In this document: positions 26,293 to 37,065 of the stretch, piece after piece
Layout: each line of letters starts with the position of its first letter
Numbering within the stretch: position 1 is the first letter of the stretch
NCBI RefSeq assembly: GCF_002355475.1
Contig: NZ_AP014862.1
Coordinates: 1,550,001 to 1,614,000 of the forward strand
DNA from: Pseudomonas furukawaii
GTDB lineage: Bacteria; Pseudomonadota; Gammaproteobacteria; Pseudomonadales; Pseudomonadaceae
Direction of reading: 5' to 3'
DNA: 64,000 bases
The notes under the pieces: model-generated
The model's input: the letters and a program-made list of their open reading frames with translations, nothing else
Told to the model about the DNA's origin: nothing
The model's database searches: none
Made by a program: the position numbers and the translations under genes

Positions 26293-26322
26293 AAAAAAGC
26301 CTGGATCATCTCCAGGCTTTTT
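26293..26322 (+). terminator. Bidirectional terminator between convergent genes
   Basis: A6, GCCTGGA, loop TCATC, TCCAGGC, T5. The A-tract and T-tract serve both the MHS transporter (rightward) and the hydratase operon (leftward). Confidence 0.9.
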
Positions 26323-26337
26323 CATCGCCGCCAGCCG

Positions 26338-26808
26338 TCAGCCGATGGTGATCGGCGGCAGCTCCGGCAGCTCGATCGACAGCTGCTGCTTGGGCGCCAG
26401 CACCTCGGCCTCGCCGTCCACCACCTGCTCGCTGTTCTGGTTGAACACGCGGGTGGCGATGCGCACGCGGTTCTTCGGCAGTTTCTCGAGGATTTCCAGT
26501 TCGACGGTCAGGGTGTCGCCCAGCTTCACCGGGCGGGTGAAGCGCAGTTGCTGGCCGAGGTAGATGCTGCCCGGACCGGGCATCTCGCAGGCGATGGCGG
26601 CGCTGATCAGCGCGCCGGTGAACATGCCGTGGGCGATGCGCTCCTTGAACATCGTGCCGGCGGCGTATTCGGCGTCCAGGTGCACCGGGTTGCGGTCGCC
26701 GGACACGGCGGCGAACAGCTGGACATGGCGCTCTTCCACCAGGGTGGAGAAGCTGGCCTTCTGGCCGACTTCGAGGGCGTCGTAGGTGAAGTTGGTTACC
26801 TGGCTCAT
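26338..26808 (-). CDS. phaJ1: (R)-specific enoyl-CoA hydratase, MaoC family (PhaJ1-like)
   Basis: A 156-residue hot-dog-fold hydratase, the length I recall for P. aeruginosa PhaJ1. The hydratase-2 motif DRNPVHLDAEYAA carries the catalytic Asp and His. It hydrates trans-2-enoyl-CoA from beta-oxidation to (R)-3-hydroxyacyl-CoA, the precursor of medium-chain polyhydroxyalkanoate. AAGGAG lies before ATG 26808. The hydrolase gene overlaps it by 4 nt, and the fadD genes nearby activate the fatty acids. Conserved order with P. aeruginosa supports the PhaJ1 label. Confidence 0.88.
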   Translation of the reverse strand: MSQVTNFTYDALEVGQKASFSTLVEERHVQLFAAVSGDRNPVHLDAEYAAGTMFKERIAHGMFTGALISAAIACEMPGPGSIYLGQQLRFTRPVKLGDTLTVELEILEKLPKNRVRIATRVFNQNSEQVVDGEAEVLAPKQQLSIELPELPPITIG

Positions 26809-27764
26809 GAGGGCTCCTTGGCGAATGGTGAAGGGCGTCGACTGAGGGCGAGCGTGCGCTCCAGCCAGTCGATCAGGTCGGCGGTCACCTCGTCGCGATT
26901 GCGCTCGTTGAGCAGCTCGTGACGGGCGTCGGGGTAGATGTTCAGGTCCACGTGCTTCAGGCCGGCGTTGCGCAGGGCGGCGGCCAGGTGTTGCAGGCGC
27001 CGGCCGTCGCTGACCGGGTCGCGCTCGCCACCGATCACCAGCAGCGGCAGGTCGTGGTCGATCTGCGCGAGGTTCGCCGGTGGCGTGATGCTCTGAAGCC
27101 CGCCGAGCAGGTCGAGCCACAGCTGGTTGGTGCAGCGGAAGCCGCAGAGGGGGTCGTTGACGTACTTGTCCACTTCGTCCGGGTCACGGCTGAGCCAGTC
27201 GAAGGCGGTGCGGTTGGGCTTGAAGGCCTTGTTGAACGAGCCGAAGGAAAGGAACTCGATCAGCGCGCTGCGACCGTGCGGGCCCTGGCGCCAGCGTTCG
27301 AAACGGGCCACCAGGCGGGCCAGGCGATACAGGGCCACCGGCTGGTAATTGGAGCCGGAGAGGATGGCGCCCTGGAGGCTGCAGCTGTGTCGCATCAGGT
27401 AGGCCTGGCCGATGTAGCTGCCCATGCTGTGGCCCAGCAGGAAGATCGGCAGGTGCGGATGGCACTGGCGGATATGGTGGTTGAGGCTGGCCAGGTCTTC
27501 CACCACCTTGTTCCAGCCGTCGGCTTCGGCGTAGTGGCCGACGAGACCCTGCTCCGCGCTGCGGCCGTGGCCGCGCTGATCGTGGGCATAGAGGTCGATT
27601 CCCACATCCGCCAGCGCCTCGCCCAGGCGGGCATAGCGGCCGCCGTGCTCGGCCATGCCGTGGGACAGCATCACCACGGCCCGGGGCGGTGTTTCGCCGC
27701 TCCAGTGGTTCACGAACAGGGGCACTGCATCGCTGGCGTCGAGCCAGAAGGCATCGTGGCGCAT
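26805..27764 (-). CDS. Alpha/beta hydrolase (monoacylglycerol lipase / lysophospholipase type)
   Basis: A 319-residue serine hydrolase. The nucleophile elbow GHSMGS, an acid in GGERDPVS and His in DARHELLNE form a complete triad, and HGMAEHGGRY near residue 36 is the oxyanion-side motif of monoglyceride lipases. It would release fatty acids for the neighbouring acyl-CoA synthetases. Its stop overlaps the phaJ start (ATGA), so the pair is co-translated. No signal peptide, so it acts in the cytoplasm. Substrate inferred. Confidence 0.85.
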   Translation of the reverse strand: MRHDAFWLDASDAVPLFVNHWSGETPPRAVVMLSHGMAEHGGRYARLGEALADVGIDLYAHDQRGHGRSAEQGLVGHYAEADGWNKVVEDLASLNHHIRQCHPHLPIFLLGHSMGSYIGQAYLMRHSCSLQGAILSGSNYQPVALYRLARLVARFERWRQGPHGRSALIEFLSFGSFNKAFKPNRTAFDWLSRDPDEVDKYVNDPLCGFRCTNQLWLDLLGGLQSITPPANLAQIDHDLPLLVIGGERDPVSDGRRLQHLAAALRNAGLKHVDLNIYPDARHELLNERNRDEVTADLIDWLERTLALSRRPSPFAKEPS

Positions 27765-27828
27765 GGCCGATCCTTTTGCCGGGGAGTCGGCGCATTGTGC
27801 ACGCGCGTCGGTGTCGCGCAAAGCCCGC

Positions 27829-28566
27829 TCAGGGGGGATACGCGTTGTGGCGCTGGAGGATGCGGGTGTATTCGCCGTTGGCCAGCAGGACCTTCAGGCC
27901 GCGCTCGTATACCCGCGCCCAATCGGGCTGCCCGGGTCGGGGTTCGGTGAAGGCGGCCAGCAGGGGGACTCGCGCCAGGGCTGGTGGTTGCCAGCGCAGC
28001 TTGCCCCTGAGTTCCGGGGTGGCGGCGATCAGGTGCTGGCCGACGGCTCGCTCCAGCAGCACCAGGTCGAAGCGCCCGGCCTCCAGCTTGCGCAGGTTGG
28101 TGACATCATCCACCGCCTCCTCGGCGGTGAAGCCGGACTGCAGCAGGCGCCTGGGATAGCCATAGCCACGAACCACGCCCACCTTGCGGCCCCTGAGTTC
28201 GGCCAGGTCGAGGAAGGGCACGGGGGTGTCCTCGCGCACGAAGAACCCCAGTTCGCTGTAGAACAGCGGACGCGAGGGGCGCAGTTGGTCTTCCGCGACT
28301 TCCTGGGGCCAGAGCGCCAGGGCGCCCTGGTAGTGGCCGTCGCGGAGCGCGGCGCGAACCCTGGCCCAGGGCATGAAGTCCACCCGGACCTTGTGGCCCT
28401 GGGTGGCGAAGGCACGGGTGGTGAGTTCGACGATGCTGCCGCCCTCCGGCAGGTGCTGGGAGCAATAGGGCGGGTATTCGAGGGTGGCCAGGCGGAGGTC
28501 GGCCCGGGCGCCGCAGGCGAGGGTCAGAGTGGCCAGCAGCGCCAGCAGGGCCAGGGGAAAACGCAT
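27829..28566 (-). CDS. Periplasmic solute-binding-like protein (SBP_bac_3)
   Basis: A 245-residue secreted protein with signal peptide MRFPLALLALLATLTLACGARA and an amino-acid-binding-protein fold (LRLATLEYPPYCSQHLPEGG, then FGRF-like C-terminal lobe). No ABC permease or ATPase is adjacent, so it may be an orphan sensor protein. ATG 28566 is chosen because it begins the signal peptide; a start 24 nt upstream is possible and neither has a strong ribosome site. Ligand unknown. Confidence 0.8.
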   Translation of the reverse strand: MRFPLALLALLATLTLACGARADLRLATLEYPPYCSQHLPEGGSIVELTTRAFATQGHKVRVDFMPWARVRAALRDGHYQGALALWPQEVAEDQLRPSRPLFYSELGFFVREDTPVPFLDLAELRGRKVGVVRGYGYPRRLLQSGFTAEEAVDDVTNLRKLEAGRFDLVLLERAVGQHLIAATPELRGKLRWQPPALARVPLLAAFTEPRPGQPDWARVYERGLKVLLANGEYTRILQRHNAYPP

Positions 28567-28752
28567 CGAGGTCGGGTTTCCGGATGTCACGTGGTTGTTT
28601 TGATGCTAGGCGAATCTAGCGGAAACAATCAGCAAGATTCACGCGGTCAATGACGCCCCGCCGCGTATTTGCGCCTTGCCGGGGACCTGCTACTTTCCGG
28701 GCAACCCCGCAGCGCGGGCCAGGACTATTTCAGGGATAAGAGGACAAGAACA

Positions 28753-30441
<1,689 letters not shown>

Positions 30442-30773
30442 CCCGAGCCTGGCGGGACGAACCCGACGTCCCGCCGCCTCCTCTCCCCTCCGGAGCCCTT
30501 CCGGACCCTCCGAGCCACCACCAGCACCCGCGAAAGCCCCGTGATACGCCGTTTGTCGGCGAATTAGAGTTAAGACTCCAATAATGACCAGATTCTAGGG
30601 TGTTGGTCATTATTTTGACTGGCAAGGGCTGGTTTGGTGCTGGTGGGGCCTTGGCAAAGCTGCTACTCTCGGCGCGTTTTTTTGCCCGGTTGGGCGCACA
30701 ATCGCACAGAACACAACAAACAACCGCCCCCCTGAGGGCGGTGAAATCAGCTGTTGCTTAGGAGTGGGCTTCC
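30442..30773 (+). promoter_or_regulatory. fadD2-fadD1 intergenic region with inverted repeat and leader hairpin
   Basis: No gene seen. AATAATGACCA (30580-30590) and TGGTCATTATT (30604-30614) form a perfect 11-bp inverted repeat with a 13-bp spacer, a candidate operator or weak terminator. ACCGCCC (30723-30729) pairs with GGGCGGT (30736-30742), making a GC-rich hairpin in the fadD1 leader about 30 nt before the ATG. AGGAG follows. The layout suggests fadD1 has its own promoter. Confidence 0.6.
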
Positions 30774-32480
30774 ATGACCGATAACTTCTGGAAGGACAAA
30801 TACCCAGCGGGCGTTCCTGCCGAGATCGACCCCGACCAGTACCCCAATGTCCAGGCGGTACTGAAGGCGTCCTGCCAACGCTTTGCCGACAAGCCCGCTT
30901 TCAGCAACCTGGGCAAGACCCTCACCTACGGTGAGCTCTACCGACTCTCCGGGGCCTTCGCCGCCTACCTGCAGAACCACACCGACCTCAAGCCCGGCGA
31001 CCGCATCGCCGTGCAGCTGCCGAACATCCTGCAATATCCGGTGGTGGTCTTCGGCGCCATGCGCGCCGGCCTGGTCGTGGTGAACACCAACCCGCTGTAC
31101 ACCGCACGGGAGATGGAGCACCAGTTCAACGACTCCGGTGCCAAGGCCCTGGTCTGCCTGGCCAACATGGCCCACCTGGCCGAGGAAGTGCTGCCGAAGA
31201 CCGGTGTCCGGCACGTGGTCGTCACCGAAGTGGGCGACCTGCTGCCCACCTTCAAGCGCCTCCTGGTCAACGCCGTGATCAAGCACGTGAAGAAGATGGT
31301 GCCGCCCTTCAGCCTGCCCCAGGCGGTCAAGCTCAACGACGCCCTGGCCAGGGGCCGTGGCCGCGCCGTGAACGAGGCCAGCCCGCAGAGCGGCGACATC
31401 GCCGTGCTGCAGTACACCGGCGGCACCACCGGCGTGGCCAAGGGCGCGATGCTGACCCATCGCAACCTGATCGCCAACATGCTCCAGTGCAAGGCCCTGA
31501 TGGGCGCCAACCTGGACGAGGGCTGCGAGATCCTTATCGCGCCGCTGCCGCTCTACCACATCTACGCCTTCACCTTCCATTGCATGGCGATGATGCTGAC
31601 CGGCAACCACAACGTCCTGATCAGCAACCCCCGCGACCTGCCGGCGATGGTCAAGGAGCTGGGCAAGTTCCGCTTCACCGGCTTCGTCGGCCTGAACACC
31701 CTGTTCGTGGCGCTGTGCAATAACGACGACTTCCGCAAGCTGGACTTCTCGGCCCTGAAGCTGACCCTGTCGGGTGGCATGGCCCTGCAGCTGGCCGCCG
31801 CCGAACGCTGGAAACAGGTCACCGGCTGCCCCATCTGCGAAGGCTACGGCATGACCGAGACCAGCCCGGTGGTGTCGGTGAACCCCTTCCAGAGCATCCA
31901 GATCGGCACCATCGGTATTCCCGTGCCCTCCACCCAGTGCAAGGTGGTGGACGACGAAGGCCGCGACGTCGGTCTCGGCGCGCCGGGCGAACTCTGCGTC
32001 AAGGGCCCGCAGGTCATGAAGGGCTACTGGCAGCGCCAGGACGCCACCGACGAGATCCTCGACGCCGATGGCTGGCTGAGGACCGGCGATATCGCGGTGA
32101 TCCAGGACGATGGCTTCATGCGCATCGTCGACCGGAAGAAGGACATGATCCTGGTGTCCGGCTTCAACGTGTACCCCAACGAGCTGGAAGACGTGCTCGC
32201 CACCCTGCCCGGGGTGCTGCAGTGCGCCGCGATCGGCATCCCGGACGAGAAATCCGGCGAGGCCATCAAGATCTTCGTGGTGGTCCGGCCGGGCGTGAGC
32301 CTCACCAAGGAGCAGGTGATGGAGCACATGCGCGGCAACCTCACCGGCTACAAGGTGCCCCGTACCATCGAGTTCCGCGACAGCCTGCCGACCACCAACG
32401 TCGGCAAGATCCTCCGCCGTGAACTGCGCGACGAGGAACTGAAGAAGCTCAAGGCGAAGCAGGAAACGGCCAAGGCCTGA
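30774..32480 (+). CDS. fadD1: Long-chain fatty acyl-CoA synthetase FadD1
   Basis: A 568-residue paralogue of the preceding FadD2, sharing MTDNFWKDKYPAGVPAEID at the start, YTGGTTGVAKGAML as ATP motif, GYGMTETSP and DRKKDMILVSGFNVYPNE. It activates long-chain fatty acids for beta-oxidation. P. aeruginosa keeps the same tandem pair, with FadD1 favouring longer chains than FadD2. The C-terminal KKLKAKQETAKA tail is charged and slightly longer than in FadD2. A strong terminator follows. Confidence 0.93.
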   Translation: MTDNFWKDKYPAGVPAEIDPDQYPNVQAVLKASCQRFADKPAFSNLGKTLTYGELYRLSGAFAAYLQNHTDLKPGDRIAVQLPNILQYPVVVFGAMRAGLVVVNTNPLYTAREMEHQFNDSGAKALVCLANMAHLAEEVLPKTGVRHVVVTEVGDLLPTFKRLLVNAVIKHVKKMVPPFSLPQAVKLNDALARGRGRAVNEASPQSGDIAVLQYTGGTTGVAKGAMLTHRNLIANMLQCKALMGANLDEGCEILIAPLPLYHIYAFTFHCMAMMLTGNHNVLISNPRDLPAMVKELGKFRFTGFVGLNTLFVALCNNDDFRKLDFSALKLTLSGGMALQLAAAERWKQVTGCPICEGYGMTETSPVVSVNPFQSIQIGTIGIPVPSTQCKVVDDEGRDVGLGAPGELCVKGPQVMKGYWQRQDATDEILDADGWLRTGDIAVIQDDGFMRIVDRKKDMILVSGFNVYPNELEDVLATLPGVLQCAAIGIPDEKSGEAIKIFVVVRPGVSLTKEQVMEHMRGNLTGYKVPRTIEFRDSLPTTNVGKILRRELRDEELKKLKAKQETAKA

Positions 32481-32495
32481 TCCCGTTCCGCTCAG

Positions 32496-32529
32496 GACAG
32501 GGCCCCGCGTTTGCGGGGCCTTGTCGTTT
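32496..32529 (+). terminator. Terminator after fadD1
   Basis: GACAGGGCCCCGC, loop GTTT, GCGGGGCCTTGTC (13-bp stem with one G:T) followed by GTTTC. Strong stem, short T-tract. Confidence 0.8.
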
Positions 32530-32616
32530 CAGGGCGACCCCGAGGCTGTTACGGGAGGAAGGCATGTTGTATGGCTGCAATCTCGTCCTCACCTTCATTC
32601 CATCGGAGTGCCTGCC

Positions 32617-32838
32617 ATGAGCCAATCCAGCCAGAGCCTGTCCAGGGAAGCCAGACGGCTTTCCATCAACGAGCGTGTCGAACTGGTGGAAGACCTGTTG
32701 GACAGCCTGGACACTCCTGACGCAACCCTCGACGCCCAGTGGGGGGAAGAGGCCGAGGATCGGCTGGATGCATACCGGCGTGGTGAACTCAAGGCACTCC
32801 CACTGGCCGAGGTATTGGGCAAGTATCTGAACAATTGA
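32617..32838 (+). CDS. Addiction-module antitoxin (PF09720 type)
   Basis: A 73-residue acidic protein, REARRLSINERVELVEDLLDSL followed by PDATLDAQWGEEAEDRLDAYRRGE, the standard form of the putative addiction module component family that pairs with RelE/ParE toxins. CGGAG precedes ATG 32617. The toxin gene expected next is reduced to its last 30 codons, beginning 1 nt after this stop, so the antitoxin is an orphan. It may still act as a DNA-binding regulator or counter related toxins. Confidence 0.85.
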   Translation: MSQSSQSLSREARRLSINERVELVEDLLDSLDTPDATLDAQWGEEAEDRLDAYRRGELKALPLAEVLGKYLNN

Positions 32839-32839
32839 G

Positions 32840-32932
32840 CATTCGGACGGCAAGGACCTGCTCGTGATCGCGATTGCCCACCTGCACCGCTCGCCCGGCT
32901 ACTGGCGTGATCGAATCGCCAAGCCCTCATAG
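32840..32932 (+). pseudogene. RelE/ParE toxin remnant (C-terminal 30 codons)
   Basis: The frame reads GKDLLVIAIAHLHRSPGYWRDR and stops at TAG 32930-32932. This is the typical C-terminus of RelE/ParE-family toxins, with the final strand and a conserved HxxRxPxYW-like end. No start or N-terminal part exists between it and the antitoxin stop, so about two thirds of the toxin has been deleted. Confidence 0.75.
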
Positions 32933-33006
32933 GCCCGAGCCCTCCTCGCTGGAAATCTGCGACAATTCCGCCCTTGCCGAAAACGACAGCAGAATCAACG
33001 GACCCG

Positions 33007-36000
33007 ATGAGCGAGCAATCCCCCAGCGCCGAACACCTCCTGAAACGCCTCGACCAGGCCATGGGCGCCGACCGCCATCGCCTGCGTCGACAGCTCCACG
33101 AGCTGCGCAAGCACCCGGACGACACCCGGCTGGCGCAGTGGGTCGAGCGCTTCCAGGCCTCCGTCGCCCGCGTCGAGGCGCGCCGCGCCAGCGTGCCGGT
33201 CATGCGTTACGACGACGCCCTGCCGATCGCCGCCAAGCGCGAGGAGATCAAGGCCGCGCTGGAAAAGCATCAGGTGCTGGTGATCGCCGGCGAGACCGGC
33301 TCGGGCAAGACCACCCAGCTGCCGAAGATCTGCCTGGAGATCGGTCGCGGCACCCATGGCCTGATCGGCCACACCCAGCCGCGCCGACTGGCGGCCCGCA
33401 GCGTGGCGACACGTGTCGCGGAGGAGATCGGCAGCCCCCTGGGCGAGCTGGTGGGCTACCAGGTGCGCTTCGAGGACCAGTCCAACGAACGCAGCCTGAT
33501 CAAGCTGATGACCGACGGTATCCTGCTGGCCGAAACCCAGCACGACCGCTTCCTCGAACGCTACGACACCATCATCGTCGACGAGGCCCACGAGCGCAGC
33601 CTCAACATCGACTTCCTCCTGGGCTACCTGAAGACCCTGCTGCCGCGCCGCCCCGACCTCAAGCTGATCATCACCTCGGCGACCATCGACCTGGAGCGCT
33701 TCTCCAGGCATTTCGGCGGGGCGCCCATCATCGAGGTGTCCGGTCGCACCTACCCGGTGGAGACCTGGTACCGGCCGCTGGCCGCCGAGGTGGACGAAGA
33801 TGGCGAGGCGCTGTTCGACGACCTGTCCGTGGACCAGGGCATCCTTCGCGCCCTGGACGAGATCGCCGCCCATGAGCGCGGCGAGGGCAAGCGCCCGGGC
33901 GATGTGCTGGTGTTCCTGCCCGGCGAGCGGGAGATCCGCGACTGCGCCGAGGTGCTGCGCAAGACCAATCTCAGGCACACCGAGGTGCTGCCGCTCTATG
34001 CGCGGCTGACGCCGGCGGAGCAGCAGAAGATCTTCGCGCCGATGCCGGGCCGCAAGATCGTCCTGTCCACCAACGTCGCCGAAACCTCGTTGACCGTGCC
34101 CGGCATCCGCTACGTGATCGACAGCGGCACCGCGCGCATCAGCCGCTACAGCTACCGCGCCAAGGTCCAGCGGCTGCCGGTGGAGGCCGTGTCCCAGGCC
34201 AGCGCCAACCAGCGCAAGGGCCGTTGCGGCCGCGTCGAGCCCGGCATCTGCGTGCGCCTCTACAGCGAGGAGGATTTCCTCGCCCGCCCGGCCTTCACCG
34301 ACCCCGAGATCCTCCGCACCAACCTGGCTGCGGTGATCCTGCAGATGCTCCACCTGCGCCTCGGCGATATCGAGGCCTTCCCCTTCATCGAGCCGCCGGA
34401 CGGCAAGGCCATCAAGGATGGCTTCACCCTGCTGCAGGAGCTCTCGGCGGTGAACCGCGAGGGCCAGCTGACGCCCATCGGCCGCCAGCTGGCGCGCCTG
34501 CCCATCGACCCGCGCCTGGGCCGCATGGTGCTGGAAGGCGCCCGCCAGGGCAGCCTCGACGAGGTGCTGGTGATCGCCGCCGCGCTGTCCGTGCAGGACC
34601 CGCGCGAGCGCCCCATGGACCGCCAGCAGGCGGCCGACCAGGCCCACGCCCAATGGAAGGACGTGGACTCCGACTTCGCCGCCCTGATCAACCTCTGGCG
34701 TGGATTCGAGGAGCAGCGCCTGGCCCTGGGCTCCAACGCCCTGCGCAACTGGTGCCGGAAGAACTTCCTCAACTACCTGCGCCTGCGCGAGTGGCGCGAT
34801 GCCCACCGGCAGCTGGTGCTCATCGGCCGCGAATTGAAGCTCTTCCCCGAACGGGGCAAGGAGGCTCCCGTAGGACGGGTTGAGCGCAGCGATACCCATG
34901 CCGTCCGCAACGATGGGCATCGCTCCGCTCAGCGCCATCCTACGAAAAGCAATGCCGCCGCCGCTTCAGGTGATGCCGCCAGCAAGGCCGAACAGCAACA
35001 GCGCAGCATCGACTACGCCAAGGTGCACAAGGCCATCCTCTGCGGCCTGCTCAGCCAGATCGGCCAGAAGACCGAGGAGGGCGACTACCTGGGCGCCCGC
35101 CAGCGGCGCTTCTGGATCCACCCCGGCACCGCCATCGCCAGGAAGCGCCCGCAGTGGATCATGGCCGCCGAACTGGTGGAAACCACCAAGCTGTTCGCGC
35201 GCATGGTGGCGAAGATCGAGCCGGACTGGCTGGAGCCCCTGGCCGCGCACCTGGTGAAGAAGAACCACCTGGAGCCCCACTGGGAAAAACGCCGTGGCCA
35301 GGTGGTCGCTTACGAGCAGGTCAGCCTCTACGGCCTGATCGTGGTCGGTCGCCGCGCCGTTCACTACGGTCCGATCGATCCGGAAGTCTCTCGCGAGCTG
35401 TTCATCCGCGAGGGCCTGGTGCGAGGGGAGATCCACAGCAAGGCGCGTTGCCTCGCCGCCAACCGCCAGTTGCTGGAGCGGCTCGACGAGCTGGAAGCCA
35501 AGGCGCGCCGCCGCGACATCCTCGCCGACGAGGAAACCCTCTTCGCCTACTACGCGGCGCGGCTGCCGGCGGACATCTACCAGACCGCCAGTTTCGAGAA
35601 ATGGTACGAGCGTGAGCGGGCCGGCAATCCCGACCTGCTGATCATGCGCGAGGAAGACGTGCTGGCCCGTGAGGCGAGCGAAGTCACCGCCGCCCAGTAC
35701 CCCGACACGCTGCGCCTGGGCGAGCTGGAGCTGCCGCTTTCCTATCACTTCGAACCCGGCCATGCCCGTGACGGCGTCACCCTGCGGGTGCCGGCGCCGC
35801 TGCTGCCGCAGCTGCCCGCCGAGCGCCTCGAGTGGCTGGTGCCCGGCCTGCTGGAAGCCAAGTGCGTCGCCCTGGTGCGCAACCTGCCCAAGGCCATTCG
35901 CAAGAACTTCGTGCCGGTGCCGGACTTCGTCAAGGCGGCCCTGGCCAGGATCGCCTTCGGCCAGGGCTCCCTGCCCGACTCCCTGGGGCGCGAGCTGACC

Positions 36001-37065
36001 CGCATGACCGGCGTCCGCGTTTCCGAAGAGGCCTGGGGCGAGGCGGCCGCCCAGTTGGAAGGCCATCTGAAGATGAACCTGGAAGTGGTGGACGCCCGGG
36101 GCAAGTTCCTCGGCGAGGGGCGCGAGCTGGCGGAAGTCACCGCCCGTTTCGCCGAGGCCAGCCAGGCCGCCCTGGCCATTCCCCAGGCGAAGCAGGAGCA
36201 GAAGCCGGTGGAGGCCAAGGGCTTCGCCCAGGTGGCGGAAAAGACCCAGCAGAAGATCGCCGGGTTGTCCATGACCGTCTACCCGGCGCTGGTGGAGGAG
36301 GGCGGCAGCGTCAGGGAAAGCCGCTTCCCGACTCAGGCCGAGGCCGATTGGCAGCATCGCCGGGCCCTGCAACGGCTGTTGCTGCAACAGCTGGCCGAGC
36401 CGGCCAAGTACCTGCGCGGCAAGCTGCCGGGGCTGACCGAACTCGGACTGCTGTACCGCGACATGGGCCGCGTCGACGCGCTGGTGGAGGACATCCTCCT
36501 GGCCAGCCTGGACAGCTGCATCCTCGAAGGCGAAGCCAGCCTGCCCCGGGACGGCGCCGCCCTCGCTTCCCTGGCCGAGAGGAAGCGCGGCGCCTGGGCC
36601 GAGCACGCCGAGCGCCTGGCGCGCCTGACCCTGGAGATCCTCAAGCTCTGGCACGGCCTGCAGAAACGCTTCAAGGGCCGCATCGACCTGGCTCAGGCCG
36701 TGGCGCTGAACGACATCAAGGCGCAGCTGGCCAACCTGGTCTATCCGGGCTTCGTCCGCGAAACCCCGGCGGAATGGTTCAGGGAACTGCCGCGCTACCT
36801 GAAGGCGGTGGAGCAGCGCTTCGACAAGATCGCCGCGCAACTGCAGCGGGATCGGGTCTGGTCCGGCGAGATCGCCGGCTACTGGGAGCAGTACCAGACG
36901 CGCCTGGCCAAGCATGCCCAGGAAGGCAAGCGTGACCCGGAACTGGTGCTCTACCGCTGGATGCTGGAAGAGTACCGGGTGTCCCTCTTCGCCCAGCAAC
37001 TGGGCACGAAACTGCCGGTGTCCGATAAGCGACTGTCGAAACAGTGGAGCCAGGTGGAAGCATGA
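33007..37065 (+). CDS. hrpA: ATP-dependent RNA helicase HrpA
   Basis: A 1352-residue DEAH-box helicase. Walker A GETGSGKTT is near residues 95-103, followed by DEAHERS (about 193), ITSATID, the motif V/VI region STNVAETS and QRKGRCGR, then the helicase-associated, OB-fold and long DUF3418 C-terminal regions. It unwinds structured RNA and is linked to mRNA processing and rescue of stalled ribosomes in other bacteria. ATG 33007 begins MSEQSPSAEHLLKRLDQAM. It is somewhat longer than the ~1300 residues usual for the family, partly because a palindromic repeat sits in frame at 34869-34944, between the helicase core and the region beginning IDYAKVHKAIL. Its stop overlaps the next start. Confidence 0.94.
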   Translation: MSEQSPSAEHLLKRLDQAMGADRHRLRRQLHELRKHPDDTRLAQWVERFQASVARVEARRASVPVMRYDDALPIAAKREEIKAALEKHQVLVIAGETGSGKTTQLPKICLEIGRGTHGLIGHTQPRRLAARSVATRVAEEIGSPLGELVGYQVRFEDQSNERSLIKLMTDGILLAETQHDRFLERYDTIIVDEAHERSLNIDFLLGYLKTLLPRRPDLKLIITSATIDLERFSRHFGGAPIIEVSGRTYPVETWYRPLAAEVDEDGEALFDDLSVDQGILRALDEIAAHERGEGKRPGDVLVFLPGEREIRDCAEVLRKTNLRHTEVLPLYARLTPAEQQKIFAPMPGRKIVLSTNVAETSLTVPGIRYVIDSGTARISRYSYRAKVQRLPVEAVSQASANQRKGRCGRVEPGICVRLYSEEDFLARPAFTDPEILRTNLAAVILQMLHLRLGDIEAFPFIEPPDGKAIKDGFTLLQELSAVNREGQLTPIGRQLARLPIDPRLGRMVLEGARQGSLDEVLVIAAALSVQDPRERPMDRQQAADQAHAQWKDVDSDFAALINLWRGFEEQRLALGSNALRNWCRKNFLNYLRLREWRDAHRQLVLIGRELKLFPERGKEAPVGRVERSDTHAVRNDGHRSAQRHPTKSNAAAASGDAASKAEQQQRSIDYAKVHKAILCGLLSQIGQKTEEGDYLGARQRRFWIHPGTAIARKRPQWIMAAELVETTKLFARMVAKIEPDWLEPLAAHLVKKNHLEPHWEKRRGQVVAYEQVSLYGLIVVGRRAVHYGPIDPEVSRELFIREGLVRGEIHSKARCLAANRQLLERLDELEAKARRRDILADEETLFAYYAARLPADIYQTASFEKWYERERAGNPDLLIMREEDVLAREASEVTAAQYPDTLRLGELELPLSYHFEPGHARDGVTLRVPAPLLPQLPAERLEWLVPGLLEAKCVALVRNLPKAIRKNFVPVPDFVKAALARIAFGQGSLPDSLGRELTRMTGVRVSEEAWGEAAAQLEGHLKMNLEVVDARGKFLGEGRELAEVTARFAEASQAALAIPQAKQEQKPVEAKGFAQVAEKTQQKIAGLSMTVYPALVEEGGSVRESRFPTQAEADWQHRRALQRLLLQQLAEPAKYLRGKLPGLTELGLLYRDMGRVDALVEDILLASLDSCILEGEASLPRDGAALASLAERKRGAWAEHAERLARLTLEILKLWHGLQKRFKGRIDLAQAVALNDIKAQLANLVYPGFVRETPAEWFRELPRYLKAVEQRFDKIAAQLQRDRVWSGEIAGYWEQYQTRLAKHAQEGKRDPELVLYRWMLEEYRVSLFAQQLGTKLPVSDKRLSKQWSQVEA
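34869..34944 (+). repeat. REP/REPIN-like palindrome inserted in frame within hrpA
   Basis: CGTAGGACGGGTTGAGCGCA opens the left arm, and the right arm ends CAGCGCCATCCTACG in inverted orientation. The core (GAGCGCAGCGAWACCCAT) is the same as in the tandem array at 46.4-47.3 kb. Translated, it adds roughly 25 polar residues (VGRVERSDTHAVRNDGHRSA) to a linker without breaking the frame. Confidence 0.85.

Noticed and set aside
28591-28752. PsrA-type operator upstream of fadD2
   Set aside because: GGAAAC occurs, but no matching GTTTC half at the expected spacing.
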